From: JANNSW01 sp031431235
Lineage (GTDB): Bacteria > Pseudomonadota > Alphaproteobacteria > Rhizobiales > Hyphomicrobiaceae
Assembly (NCBI GenBank): GCA_031431235.1
Contig: JANPDA010000172.1
Location: 1 to 18,293, forward strand
DNA: 18,293 nucleotides
Reading direction: 5' to 3'
Shown here: positions 12,407 to 18,293 of the stretch, piece after piece
How the letters are laid out: each line of letters starts with the position of its first letter
How positions within the stretch are numbered: position 1 is the first letter of the stretch
Notes under the pieces: generated by a model
Database searches by the model: none
What the model saw: only the letters and a program-made list of their open reading frames with translations
What the model was told of the DNA's origin: nothing
Position numbers and translations under genes: made by a program

Positions 12407-14482
12407 TCACGCGTATTTCGCCTGAACCTCCGCCGCCACGGCCTGCGGGACCTGGGCGTAGTGATGGAACTGCATGGTGAACTGCGCGCGGCCCTGGCTC
12501 ATCGAGCGCAGGTTCGACACGTAGCCGAACATGTTGGCGAGCGGCACCATGGCGCGCACCACATTGGCGTTGCCGCGCATGTCCTGGCCCTGGATCTGCC
12601 CACGCCGCGAGTTGAGGTCGCCGATGACGGAGCCGGTGTAGTCCTCCGGCGTCACCACCTCGACGTCCATGATCGGCTCGAGCAGCTTCGGTCCCGCCTT
12701 CTGCAGCGCTTCGCGCATCGCGGTGCGGGCCGCGATCTCGAAGGCGATCGCGGAAGAGTCGACCTCGTGATAGGCGCCATCGATCAGCGCCGCCTTCACG
12801 TCGAGCACCGGGAAGCCGATCAGAACGCCCGAGCTCATCACGCCTTTCAGGCCCTTCTCGACGGCAGGCACGAACTCTCTGGGCACCGAGCCGCCGACGA
12901 TCTCGTTCTCGAAGGTGAAACCCGAATTGGGCTCGCCCGGCTCGATCCTGATCTTGACGCGGCCGAACTGGCCGGAGCCGCCCGTCTGCTTCTTGTGCGT
13001 GTAGTCGACGGTCGCGGCCCGCGAGATCGTCTCGCGATAGGCGACCTGCGGCTGGCCGATTGCGGCGTCGACCTTGTAGGTACGCCGCAGGATGTCGACC
13101 TTGATGTCGAGATGGAGCTCGCCCATGCCTTTCAGAATGGTCTGGCCGCTCTCGTGATCGACCGAGACACGGAAGGAGGGATCCTCCTTGGCGAGCTTTG
13201 CCAACGCCTCGCCCAGCTTCTCCTGGTCGGCCTTCGATTTCGGCTCGATCGAGATCTCGATCACGGGCTCGGGGAACGTCATCTTCTCGAGCACGACGGG
13301 TTTCTGCGCGTCGCACAGCGTATCGCCCGTGATCGTCTCCTTCAGGCCCGCCAGTGCCACGATGTCGCCGGCGTGAGCTTCCTTGATGTCCTCGCGGTTG
13401 TTGGCATGCATCAGCAGCATCCGCCCGATCCGCTCGCGGCGGTCGCGCGTCGAGTTGAGCACGCCCGTGCCGGTCGACAGCGTTCCCGCATAGATGCGGC
13501 AGAACGTGAGCGAGCCGACGAAGGGATCGTCCATGATCTTGAAGGCGAGCATCGCCAGTGGCTCGGTGTCGTTGGCCTTGCGCAGGATCTCCGCGCCCGA
13601 GTGCATGTCGACCCCTTTGGTCGGGGGGATGTCGGCCGGGCTCGGCAGATAATCGACGACCGCGTCGAGCAGAGGCTGCACGCCCTTGTTCTTGAACGCC
13701 GAGCCGCACAGGATCGGGTACCAGGCGCCGGTGAGGACGGCCTTGCGAATGAGGCTCTTGAGGGTCGCCTCGTCGGGATCCATGCCATCGAGGTAGGCTT
13801 GCATCGCCGCCTCGTCCATCTCGACGGCCGCCTCGATCAGGTCGAAACGGTACTTGGCAGCGAGCTCCTTCATGTCATCGGGAATCTCGATGTCGTGGAA
13901 CTTGGCGCCGAGCGTCTCCTCCTCCCAGATCACGCCCTTCATGCGGACGAGGTCGATGAGGCCCCTGAAATCGCTCTCCGCGCCGATCGGCAGCTGGATC
14001 GCGACAGGCTTGGCACCGAGGCGCTTCTTGATGTCATCGAGGCATTGGTAGAAATCCGCGCCGGTCTTGTCCATCTTGTTGCACAAGACGATGCGGGGCA
14101 CCTTGTACTTGTCGCCCTGACGCCAGACGGTCTCGGTCTGGGGCTCGACGCCCTGGTTGCTGTCGAGCACGCAAACCGCGCCGTCGAGAACGCGCAGCGA
14201 CCGCTCCACCTCGATCGTGAAATCGACATGGCCGGGCGTATCGATGATGTTGAGGCGCTTGCCATTCCAGAAGGCGGTCGTCGCGGCCGACGTGATGGTG
14301 ATACCGCGCTCCTGCTCCTGCTCCATCCAATCCATGGTCGCGGCGCCGTCATGGACCTCGCCGATCTTGTGGCTCTTGCCGGTATAGTAGAGGATCCGCT
14401 CGGTCGTGGTGGTCTTGCCGGCATCGATGTGGGCCATGATGCCGAAGTTGCGGTAATCCGCGATATTGTGCAAGCGGGCCAT
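12407..14482 (-). CDS. fusA: Elongation factor G
   Basis: EF-G is the GTPase that drives translocation and, with RRF, ribosome recycling. The 691-residue product has G1 AHIDAGKT (17-24), the canonical switch I ERGITI (58-63), G3 DTPGH (81-85) and G4 NKMD (135-138). It also has the domain IV region with HKKQTGGSGQFGRVKI, GGSVPREFVPAVEKG, and the C-terminal RRGQIQGQDMRGNANVVRAMVPLANMFGY. GGAG lies eight bases before the start. The gene lies 21 bases after rpsG and 96 bases before tuf. The normal switch I here contrasts with that of the neighbouring EF-Tu. Confidence 0.98.
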   Translation of the reverse strand: MARLHNIADYRNFGIMAHIDAGKTTTTERILYYTGKSHKIGEVHDGAATMDWMEQEQERGITITSAATTAFWNGKRLNIIDTPGHVDFTIEVERSLRVLDGAVCVLDSNQGVEPQTETVWRQGDKYKVPRIVLCNKMDKTGADFYQCLDDIKKRLGAKPVAIQLPIGAESDFRGLIDLVRMKGVIWEEETLGAKFHDIEIPDDMKELAAKYRFDLIEAAVEMDEAAMQAYLDGMDPDEATLKSLIRKAVLTGAWYPILCGSAFKNKGVQPLLDAVVDYLPSPADIPPTKGVDMHSGAEILRKANDTEPLAMLAFKIMDDPFVGSLTFCRIYAGTLSTGTGVLNSTRDRRERIGRMLLMHANNREDIKEAHAGDIVALAGLKETITGDTLCDAQKPVVLEKMTFPEPVIEISIEPKSKADQEKLGEALAKLAKEDPSFRVSVDHESGQTILKGMGELHLDIKVDILRRTYKVDAAIGQPQVAYRETISRAATVDYTHKKQTGGSGQFGRVKIRIEPGEPNSGFTFENEIVGGSVPREFVPAVEKGLKGVMSSGVLIGFPVLDVKAALIDGAYHEVDSSAIAFEIAARTAMREALQKAGPKLLEPIMDVEVVTPEDYTGSVIGDLNSRRGQIQGQDMRGNANVVRAMVPLANMFGYVSNLRSMSQGRAQFTMQFHHYAQVPQAVAAEVQAKYA

Positions 14483-14503
14483 ACGAATTCTCCGAAAGTT
14501 CGG

Positions 14504-14974
14504 TCACCAGCGATAGTGCGAGAAGGCCCGGTTGGCCTCGGCCATCCGGTGGGTGTCCTCCCGCTTCTTCACCGCTGTGCCGCGGTTGTTGGCGGCATCG
14601 AGCAGCTCCGCGGAGAGCCGGTCGACCATGGTATTCTCGTTGCGGCCACGGGCGGCCGTGATGATCCAGCGGATGGCGAGCGCCTGGCGCCGCTCCGGAC
14701 GAACCTCGACGGGCACCTGATAGGTTGCGCCGCCAACGCGCCGCGAGCGCACCTCGATCGTGGGGCTGACGTTGCGCAGCGCCTCGTGGAAAAGCTCGAC
14801 CGGGCTGCGCTTGGCCTTGGCCTCCATCGAGTCGAACGCGCCATAGACGATGCGCTCCGCGACCGACTTCTTGCCTTCGGTCATGATCGAGTTCATGAAC
14901 TTCGACACGATCAGGTCGGTGAATTTGGGATCCGGATTGATCTCACGCTTCTCAGCGCTGTGGCGGCGGGACAT
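14504..14974 (-). CDS. rpsG: 30S ribosomal protein S7
   Basis: S7 nucleates assembly of the 16S 3' major domain and lines the E site; in E. coli it represses the str operon. The 156-residue product starts MSRRHSAEKREINPDPKF and has the family blocks FMNSIMTEGKKSVAERIVYGAFD, VGGATYQVPVEVRPERRQALAIRW and AEANRAFSHYRW. AAGGA lies ten bases upstream. The 97-base gap to rpsL is long enough for the kind of S7 target found in E. coli between S12 and S7, but I could not recognise one. Confidence 0.98.
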   Translation of the reverse strand: MSRRHSAEKREINPDPKFTDLIVSKFMNSIMTEGKKSVAERIVYGAFDSMEAKAKRSPVELFHEALRNVSPTIEVRSRRVGGATYQVPVEVRPERRQALAIRWIITAARGRNENTMVDRLSAELLDAANNRGTAVKKREDTHRMAEANRAFSHYRW

Positions 14975-15071
14975 CGGTTATCGTCCTTGACTTTCGTCTC
15001 TAGCTCTCGTCTTGCAACTGGCGTCCCCGGTGGCGCTTTGCTCGTCGGGAATGCCCGTCGTTCCGCTCAGG

Positions 15072-15443
15072 TTACTTCGGTCGCTTGGCGCCGTACTTCG
15101 AACGGCGCTGGCGGCGCTTGACGACACCTTGCGTGTCGAGCACGCCGCGGATGATGTGGTAGCGAACACCTGGAAGATCCTTGACGCGGCCGCCACGGAT
15201 CAGCACCACCGAGTGCTCCTGCAGGTTGTGGCCCTCGCCCGGGATGTAGCTCACCACCTCGTGACCGTTGGTGAGCCGCACCTTGGCGACCTTGCGCAAC
15301 GCCGAGTTCGGTTTCTTCGGCGTCGTCGTATAGACGCGTGTGCAAACTCCCCGTTTCTGCGGGCAGCTTTCCATCGCCGGCACCTTGTTGCGGATCGGCA
15401 ACGGCTGCCGCGGCTTCCGGATCAACTGTTGTATCGTCGGCAT
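15072..15443 (-). CDS. rpsL: 30S ribosomal protein S12
   Basis: S12 controls decoding accuracy at the A site and is the target of streptomycin-resistance mutations. The 123-residue product starts MPTIQQLIRKPRQ and keeps Lys43 (TTTPKKPNS), Lys88 and Asp89 (GGRVKDLPGVRYH), so the sequence predicts a streptomycin-sensitive S12. Asp89 is the residue methylthiolated by RimO in E. coli. An upstream in-frame ATG (15491) is rejected, because the family start is at 15443 with AGGTG before it. It is the first gene of the run, with a leader of about 230 bases. Confidence 0.98.
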   Translation of the reverse strand: MPTIQQLIRKPRQPLPIRNKVPAMESCPQKRGVCTRVYTTTPKKPNSALRKVAKVRLTNGHEVVSYIPGEGHNLQEHSVVLIRGGRVKDLPGVRYHIIRGVLDTQGVVKRRQRRSKYGAKRPK

Positions 15444-15487
15444 CAGCCAAGCACCTACGGTTCTTGCCGGACCCCGATCGAGCTTCA

Positions 15488-15508
15488 GCACGACGCAAAA
15501 CGTCGTGC
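15488..15508 (-). promoter_or_regulatory. Perfect hairpin in the rpsL leader
   Basis: GCACGACG at 15488-15495 pairs with CGTCGTGC at 15501-15508 around a five-base loop, about 45 bases upstream of the rpsL start. A CCGGA/TCCGG pair just upstream in the transcript may add structure. There is no T tract after it, so a leader or autoregulatory structure is more likely than a terminator. Confidence 0.55.
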
Positions 15509-15679
15509 CGGAACCCCAATACCGGTGTCCGGCGTCAAAACAGAGGATCGTCTGCCCCGAAAGGCAAAAGATCTTGCGTCCTATCTGTCCTCAGGTAATG
15601 GACAGCAGCGTTTAGGCCTCAGGTCGCGCACGTGCGCAATAAGTCGACAAGGGCCTACCGCCTGCCGCAAAGTCAGCCT

Positions 15680-15708
15680 CTCATATACGCGCCACGCACC
15701 CTCGTCAA
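15680..15708 (-). promoter_or_regulatory. Probable sigma-70-type promoter of the str-S10-spc run
   Basis: Reading leftward, TTGACG (15708-15703) is followed after 17 bases by TATGAG (15685-15680). An overlapping TATATG gives a 15-base alternative. TTGAC with a 17-base spacer is the usual strong housekeeping form in alphaproteobacteria. It would give a leader of about 230 bases before rpsL. No better promoter is visible nearer the gene. Confidence 0.6.
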
Positions 15709-15792
15709 CAGGTCTGAGCCCAGCCGCTCGATATTTGTTCCGCGACGGCAGGGCGCATGAATGTCGCGTACACCCTGAATGCGGACACCGCC

Positions 15793-15821
15793 TTGGCAAT
15801 CGACACCGGCTGGTGCACTAT
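15793..15821 (+). promoter_or_regulatory. Candidate promoter of the ArsR-like gene
   Basis: TTGGCA (15793-15798) and CACTAT (15816-15821) are spaced by 17 bases and lie 48 bases before the ATG at 15869. The -10 box is part of GCAC-TAT-GTGC, a small palindrome that could serve as an operator for the regulator itself. Both boxes are imperfect, so this is tentative. Confidence 0.35.
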
Positions 15822-15868
15822 GTGCTCGAAGTGCTCCAAACTGTAAAGCGTGGTCAGCGGGGTGCGTG

Positions 15869-16375
15869 ATGTATGCGTGGCATGCCGCGGCGTATCTTTC
15901 CGTGCTCGGCAATGAGCGGCGCCTCAAGGTGTTGGCGTTGCTGGCGGGAGCCGGGCGCGCGGGCGTAGGTCTCGAGCAGGTGGTGCAGCGTACCGGCCTG
16001 TCGCCTCGCTCGGCACGCCGCCATCTCGATCGGTTGATGGCCGCAGGCCTCGCCAGGGTAGGCTCCGCACGCACGGGCTCGACCTTCCACGCCGAAGCCG
16101 AGCAGCTCGAAGCGCTCGTCGGCTTCCTCGGCCGACGGCTCGCTCCCCGCCATGTGGCGCCACCGCCCCACCCCAAGACCGCCAAGCCCGCCTATCGATC
16201 ACTCAGGGCCAAGCTCGGCCGATCGGTCGGGGGCATGCGCGTCGCCGAAATCGCAGCCACCGTCGAAGCCAATGCCGATCGGAGCGAGGCGCTCGAGCGG
16301 GTCGCGTCGCTTCCCAATCCGAAATCGGCCCGCTTGGTCACCCGGCTCGCCGCGTCGGCAGCCGAGGCAGCCTAG
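15869..16375 (+). CDS. ArsR-like winged-helix transcriptional regulator
   Basis: The 168-residue product has one N-terminal winged helix-turn-helix (about 8-80): LGNERRLKVLALLA, then a recognition-helix region GLSPRSARRHLDRLMAAGLARVG and a wing with RTGSTFH. This layout is that of ArsR/SmtB-type regulators, but the classic CxCxxC metal-binding motif is missing. A C-terminal Ala/Arg-rich part (about 90-168) is not recognised. The start at 15869 is chosen because GGGGTG lies just upstream and the domain follows at once; an in-frame ATG at 15779 would add 30 unsupported residues. The ligand and target genes are unknown. It is divergent from rpsL. Confidence 0.75.
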   Translation: MYAWHAAAYLSVLGNERRLKVLALLAGAGRAGVGLEQVVQRTGLSPRSARRHLDRLMAAGLARVGSARTGSTFHAEAEQLEALVGFLGRRLAPRHVAPPPHPKTAKPAYRSLRAKLGRSVGGMRVAEIAATVEANADRSEALERVASLPNPKSARLVTRLAASAAEAA

Positions 16376-16556
16376 CCGCGCCGGTCGGAAACCATTTGCC
16401 AATGCTTGCCAGCTAGGCTGACGCCGCTGGCCACCGCACGGTTGCATCCACATCCCCCGCCTAGCCAGCGCCATGACTTCGACCCGCTGTCGCCGGGTTC
16501 GAGGAGTAGGCGTAGCACACGCTCGACGAGCGCTGTTGCGCCGTTGCGTTCGAGTT

Positions 16557-16561
16557 GGGAG
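16557..16561 (+). promoter_or_regulatory. Ribosome binding site favouring the GTG start at 16572
   Basis: GGGAG lies ten bases before GTG 16572, whereas no Shine-Dalgarno sequence precedes ATG 16473 in the same frame. It also places the hydrophobic signal-like segment at the very N-terminus. Confidence 0.5.
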
Positions 16562-16571
16562 TGTTTGGCCC

Positions 16572-17822
16572 GTGCGGATCGTGCTCGTAGCAGCCGTTGC
16601 TGCCTCTATCTGTGGTGCCGGTGCCCTGCTGCACTCGGCAGGATCGTTTGCCGCACTCACGGTCGCGGGCGCTGCAATCTCGGCGCACCCCGCCCATGTG
16701 GCCAGCTCGAGGCCCGCGGCAGACGAGTTGGAACGCTCGCTGTCGAAGCACCTGTTGCGCGCGCTCGAGCGGCTCGACACCGCCGATATCGAGGAGGCAA
16801 CCGAAGGCCACCGCTTCGGCCGTGCATCGGGCTGGTACTGGTCCTATTGGGCGCGCGGGGCAATCGCCATGCATCGCGTGACCGGCGACGCCAAGCTGAT
16901 CGAGCGTGTCCTCGACGGCATCGAGCTCTATCGGTCGCAGGCCGAGCGCCACGCCGCGATCGACGGCTTCGGCTGGTACACGATCGAGACCGACACGGGG
17001 ATCCGCTATCGAGAGGTGACAGTCGCGGGCCTCATCGTCGCGCCGATGGTCGAGCTGCTGCTGGCAGCCCGCACGGACCCCGCCCTCGAGGCGATCATCG
17101 GCGGCCGCCAACCCATGATCCTCGACACCATCGAGCGCGGCATCGCCGGCCTCGACCGGCTTTACCGCGAGGACGGCGGGAACGGCTATTATCTGATTGC
17201 CGAGCCGGGCGAGCATCATGGCAAGGTCGAGCCGCTCAACCGCATGGGGTTGCTCGCCGCCCAGCTGTTCGGCCTCGCCGAGCTGACCGGCAAGGCCGAG
17301 TACGCCCACAAGGCCCGCGCAATCGCGACGACCTACAAATCGGCACTGACCCAGCACGGCAACGGCACCTATTCCTGGCCCTACTGGCCTCAGCCGGGCA
17401 AGCTCACGGGCACGGGCGAGAATTTCTGGAAGGCCTCGGTCTCGATCGAGCTCGCCAAGGCCGCCTACCGGGCCGGCGTCGTGTTCGACCGCACCGATAT
17501 GGAGCGGATCGCTGCCATCGCCGACCGGACGATACTGGTCGATGACGGGTCGGGCGGCTTTGCGCTGCGCCGCCTGATCGATCCGCGCGCCGAGCCGATG
17601 CTGCCTGCCAAGGTTGCGACGCCCGGGCGCCTGCTCGCTCTCGGCAGCTGGTATGCCTATGCCTGCTTTCGCGAGGGCCTCACCGAAACGCTCGACAGCT
17701 TCCTGTTCGCTCGTGATCCCGCCTTCTATCGCGCCTTTCCCCGCGCCGCCTGGGGTCTGGCCGAGAGCCTCGCCGCCGCCAAGGACCCGACACGTTGCGG
17801 GGCGCACCTCGCAGGGCTCTGA
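16572..17822 (+). CDS. Exported alpha/alpha-toroid-like protein of unknown function
   Basis: I do not recognise the family with certainty. The GTG start gives 416 residues beginning with a hydrophobic segment (about 2-37, VRIVLVAAVAASICGAGALLH onward), probably a signal peptide or membrane anchor. The remainder is a series of helical hairpins rich in Trp, Tyr and Gly, such as GWYWSYWARGAIAMHRVTGD, NRMGLLAAQLFGLAELTGKAEYAHKA, GTYSWPYWPQ and ENFWKASVSIELAKAA. That pattern is typical of alpha/alpha-toroid folds, such as glycosidases and the D-glucuronyl C5-epimerase C-terminal domain. A carbohydrate-related role is inference. ATG 16473 is an alternative start adding 33 basic residues. The large minus-strand frame opposite is rejected. 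Confidence 0.75.
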   Translation: MRIVLVAAVAASICGAGALLHSAGSFAALTVAGAAISAHPAHVASSRPAADELERSLSKHLLRALERLDTADIEEATEGHRFGRASGWYWSYWARGAIAMHRVTGDAKLIERVLDGIELYRSQAERHAAIDGFGWYTIETDTGIRYREVTVAGLIVAPMVELLLAARTDPALEAIIGGRQPMILDTIERGIAGLDRLYREDGGNGYYLIAEPGEHHGKVEPLNRMGLLAAQLFGLAELTGKAEYAHKARAIATTYKSALTQHGNGTYSWPYWPQPGKLTGTGENFWKASVSIELAKAAYRAGVVFDRTDMERIAAIADRTILVDDGSGGFALRRLIDPRAEPMLPAKVATPGRLLALGSWYAYACFREGLTETLDSFLFARDPAFYRAFPRAAWGLAESLAAAKDPTRCGAHLAGL

Positions 17823-17986
17823 GGCGGCGGCCTGCCGGCGCCCAGGAGCATCGCCTGCGACCGAGGGTTGCGAAACGTCGAGCGCGATCGCGGCATTGGT
17901 CACGTTGCCGGGTCGGCGGCGGCCACGAAATAGCGCAGCTTTCGCAACTCACGTCCATTGGAAAATCCGATCCCGATCATAGCGAG

Positions 17987-18005
17987 ATAGTGTTTCACTA
18001 TGAAA
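17987..18005. promoter_or_regulatory. Overlapping palindromes, candidate operator before the monooxygenase gene
   Basis: ATAGTG-TTT-CACTAT (17987-18001) is a perfect palindrome. It overlaps a second perfect one, TTTCA-CTA-TGAAA (17993-18005). The site lies about 48 bases before the ATG at 18053. Aromatic-degradation genes are commonly controlled by IclR-, MarR- or TetR-type regulators binding such sites; which family acts here is not known. The regulator is not in the window, unless the ArsR-like protein acts on it. Confidence 0.5.
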
Positions 18006-18052
18006 GCAGCGCGTGAGACAACAGCGCGACCAGATCGACGAGGGAGAAAGCC

Positions 18053-18293
18053 ATGGCGACGCGTGCTGCCACGAAAGCCGAGATCCCAACCGACTACATC
18101 GTCAGCCGGTCGATCACGCGCACCCACGGCGAGCCGTGCCTGCGCAACAGCGCGGACTATGTGGAGAGCCTGCGCGACGGCCGGTCGGTCATCCTCAATG
18201 GCCGCGACGTCGCCGACGTGACGACGGAGCCGACGCTGCTGCGCGGCATCAAGACGATCGGCGGCTACCTGGACGCCCAGTTCGATCCCGCGG
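18053..18293 (+). CDS. 4-hydroxyphenylacetate 3-monooxygenase (HpaB/PvcC) family, N-terminus only
   Basis: This is the first 80 codons of a flavin-dependent two-component monooxygenase that ortho-hydroxylates phenols using reduced FAD supplied by a separate reductase. After about 24 variable residues, the sequence LRNSADYVESLRDGRSVILNGRDVADVTTEP matches the family opening (the YLESLRDGR...GERV.DVTTHP type), followed by GYLDAQFDP. AGGGAG lies about eight bases before ATG 18053. The catalytic and flavin-binding parts are outside the window, so the exact substrate cannot be judged. A palindromic operator candidate lies just upstream. Confidence 0.85.
   Translation, partial: MATRAATKAEIPTDYIVSRSITRTHGEPCLRNSADYVESLRDGRSVILNGRDVADVTTEPTLLRGIKTIGGYLDAQFDPA

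Larger units (their letters stand above)
15444..15868. other. Divergent intergenic region between rpsL and the ArsR-like gene
   Basis: This 425-base stretch holds no gene that I can support. It carries a probable minus-strand promoter for the str-S10-spc run (15680-15708), the rpsL leader hairpin (15488-15508) and a weaker plus-strand promoter candidate for the regulator gene (15793-15821). Open frames crossing it on both strands are low-complexity and start inside no conserved family. Confidence 0.7.

Noticed and set aside
12461..15121. Plus-strand open frame of 886 codons opposite fusA and rpsG
   Set aside because: It lies antisense to two certain genes, is rich in Arg, Asp, His, Leu and Ala as expected from a mirrored GC-rich frame, and matches no family.
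15673..16185. Minus-strand frame across the divergent promoter and the ArsR-like gene
   Set aside because: It crosses the probable rpsL promoter and is antisense to a recognisable winged-helix gene.
16480..16560. tRNA-like GGGTTCGA sequence
   Set aside because: A T-loop-like string is present, but no acceptor, D or anticodon stems pair around it on either strand.
16461..17903. Minus-strand open frame of 480 codons opposite the toroid-like gene
   Set aside because: The plus-strand product has coherent helical-hairpin patterns, a signal segment and a ribosome binding site; the minus-strand product is low-complexity with no motif.

Overview
The window is a high-GC alphaproteobacterial chromosome segment. 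About five sixths of it is one minus-strand run of ribosomal and translation genes; the rest is a short plus-strand accessory region at the right. The alphaproteobacterial assignment rests on the fused str-S10-spc order and on the wording of L2, L5, L14, L22, L29 and S12. I cannot name the genus.

The minus-strand run is read from right to left: rpsL-rpsG-fusA-tuf, then rpsJ-rplC-rplD-rplW-rplB-rpsS-rplV-rpsC-rplP-rpmC-rpsQ, then rplN-rplX-rplE-rpsN-rpsH-rplF-rplR-rpsE-rpmD-rplO-secY. secY runs off the left edge. All 26 expected genes are present and intact in the expected order. A sigma-70-type promoter about 240 bases upstream of rpsL is the best candidate for driving the run. It leaves a long leader that contains a perfect hairpin. 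Most cistrons are tightly packed, with 2-25 base gaps or 4-8 base overlaps.

Several gaps are unusually long and hold something. A 132-bp element with terminal inverted repeats and CTAG ends occurs twice, in rpmD-rplO and in rpsN-rpsH. An inverted array of GGGAGTA-type heptads lies in rpsJ-rplC. A perfect 11-bp hairpin lies in tuf-rpsJ, and a compound GC-rich hairpin lies in rpsQ-rplN. The gaps rpsE-rpmD and rplO-secY are spanned by doubtful small ORFs.

The most striking protein-level observation is in EF-Tu. Its switch I (effector) segment is rewritten: the near-universal APEEKARGITI is replaced by a segment about six residues longer (ASESQGRRDPTKILTI). The Mg-binding Thr is kept, but the Arg-Gly of RGITI is lost. 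EF-G next to it keeps a normal RGITI. The EF-Tu G5 motif is also altered (AAV for SAL).

The right-hand accessory region (15869 onward, plus strand) holds three genes. They are an ArsR-like winged-helix regulator without the classic metal site, an unrecognised exported protein that looks like an alpha/alpha-toroid, and the start of a 4-hydroxyphenylacetate 3-monooxygenase (HpaB/PvcC-type) gene. The last gene is preceded by a compact overlapping palindrome that is a candidate operator. rpoBC does not lie directly upstream of rpsL here. No tRNA, rRNA, CRISPR array or complete insertion sequence was seen.
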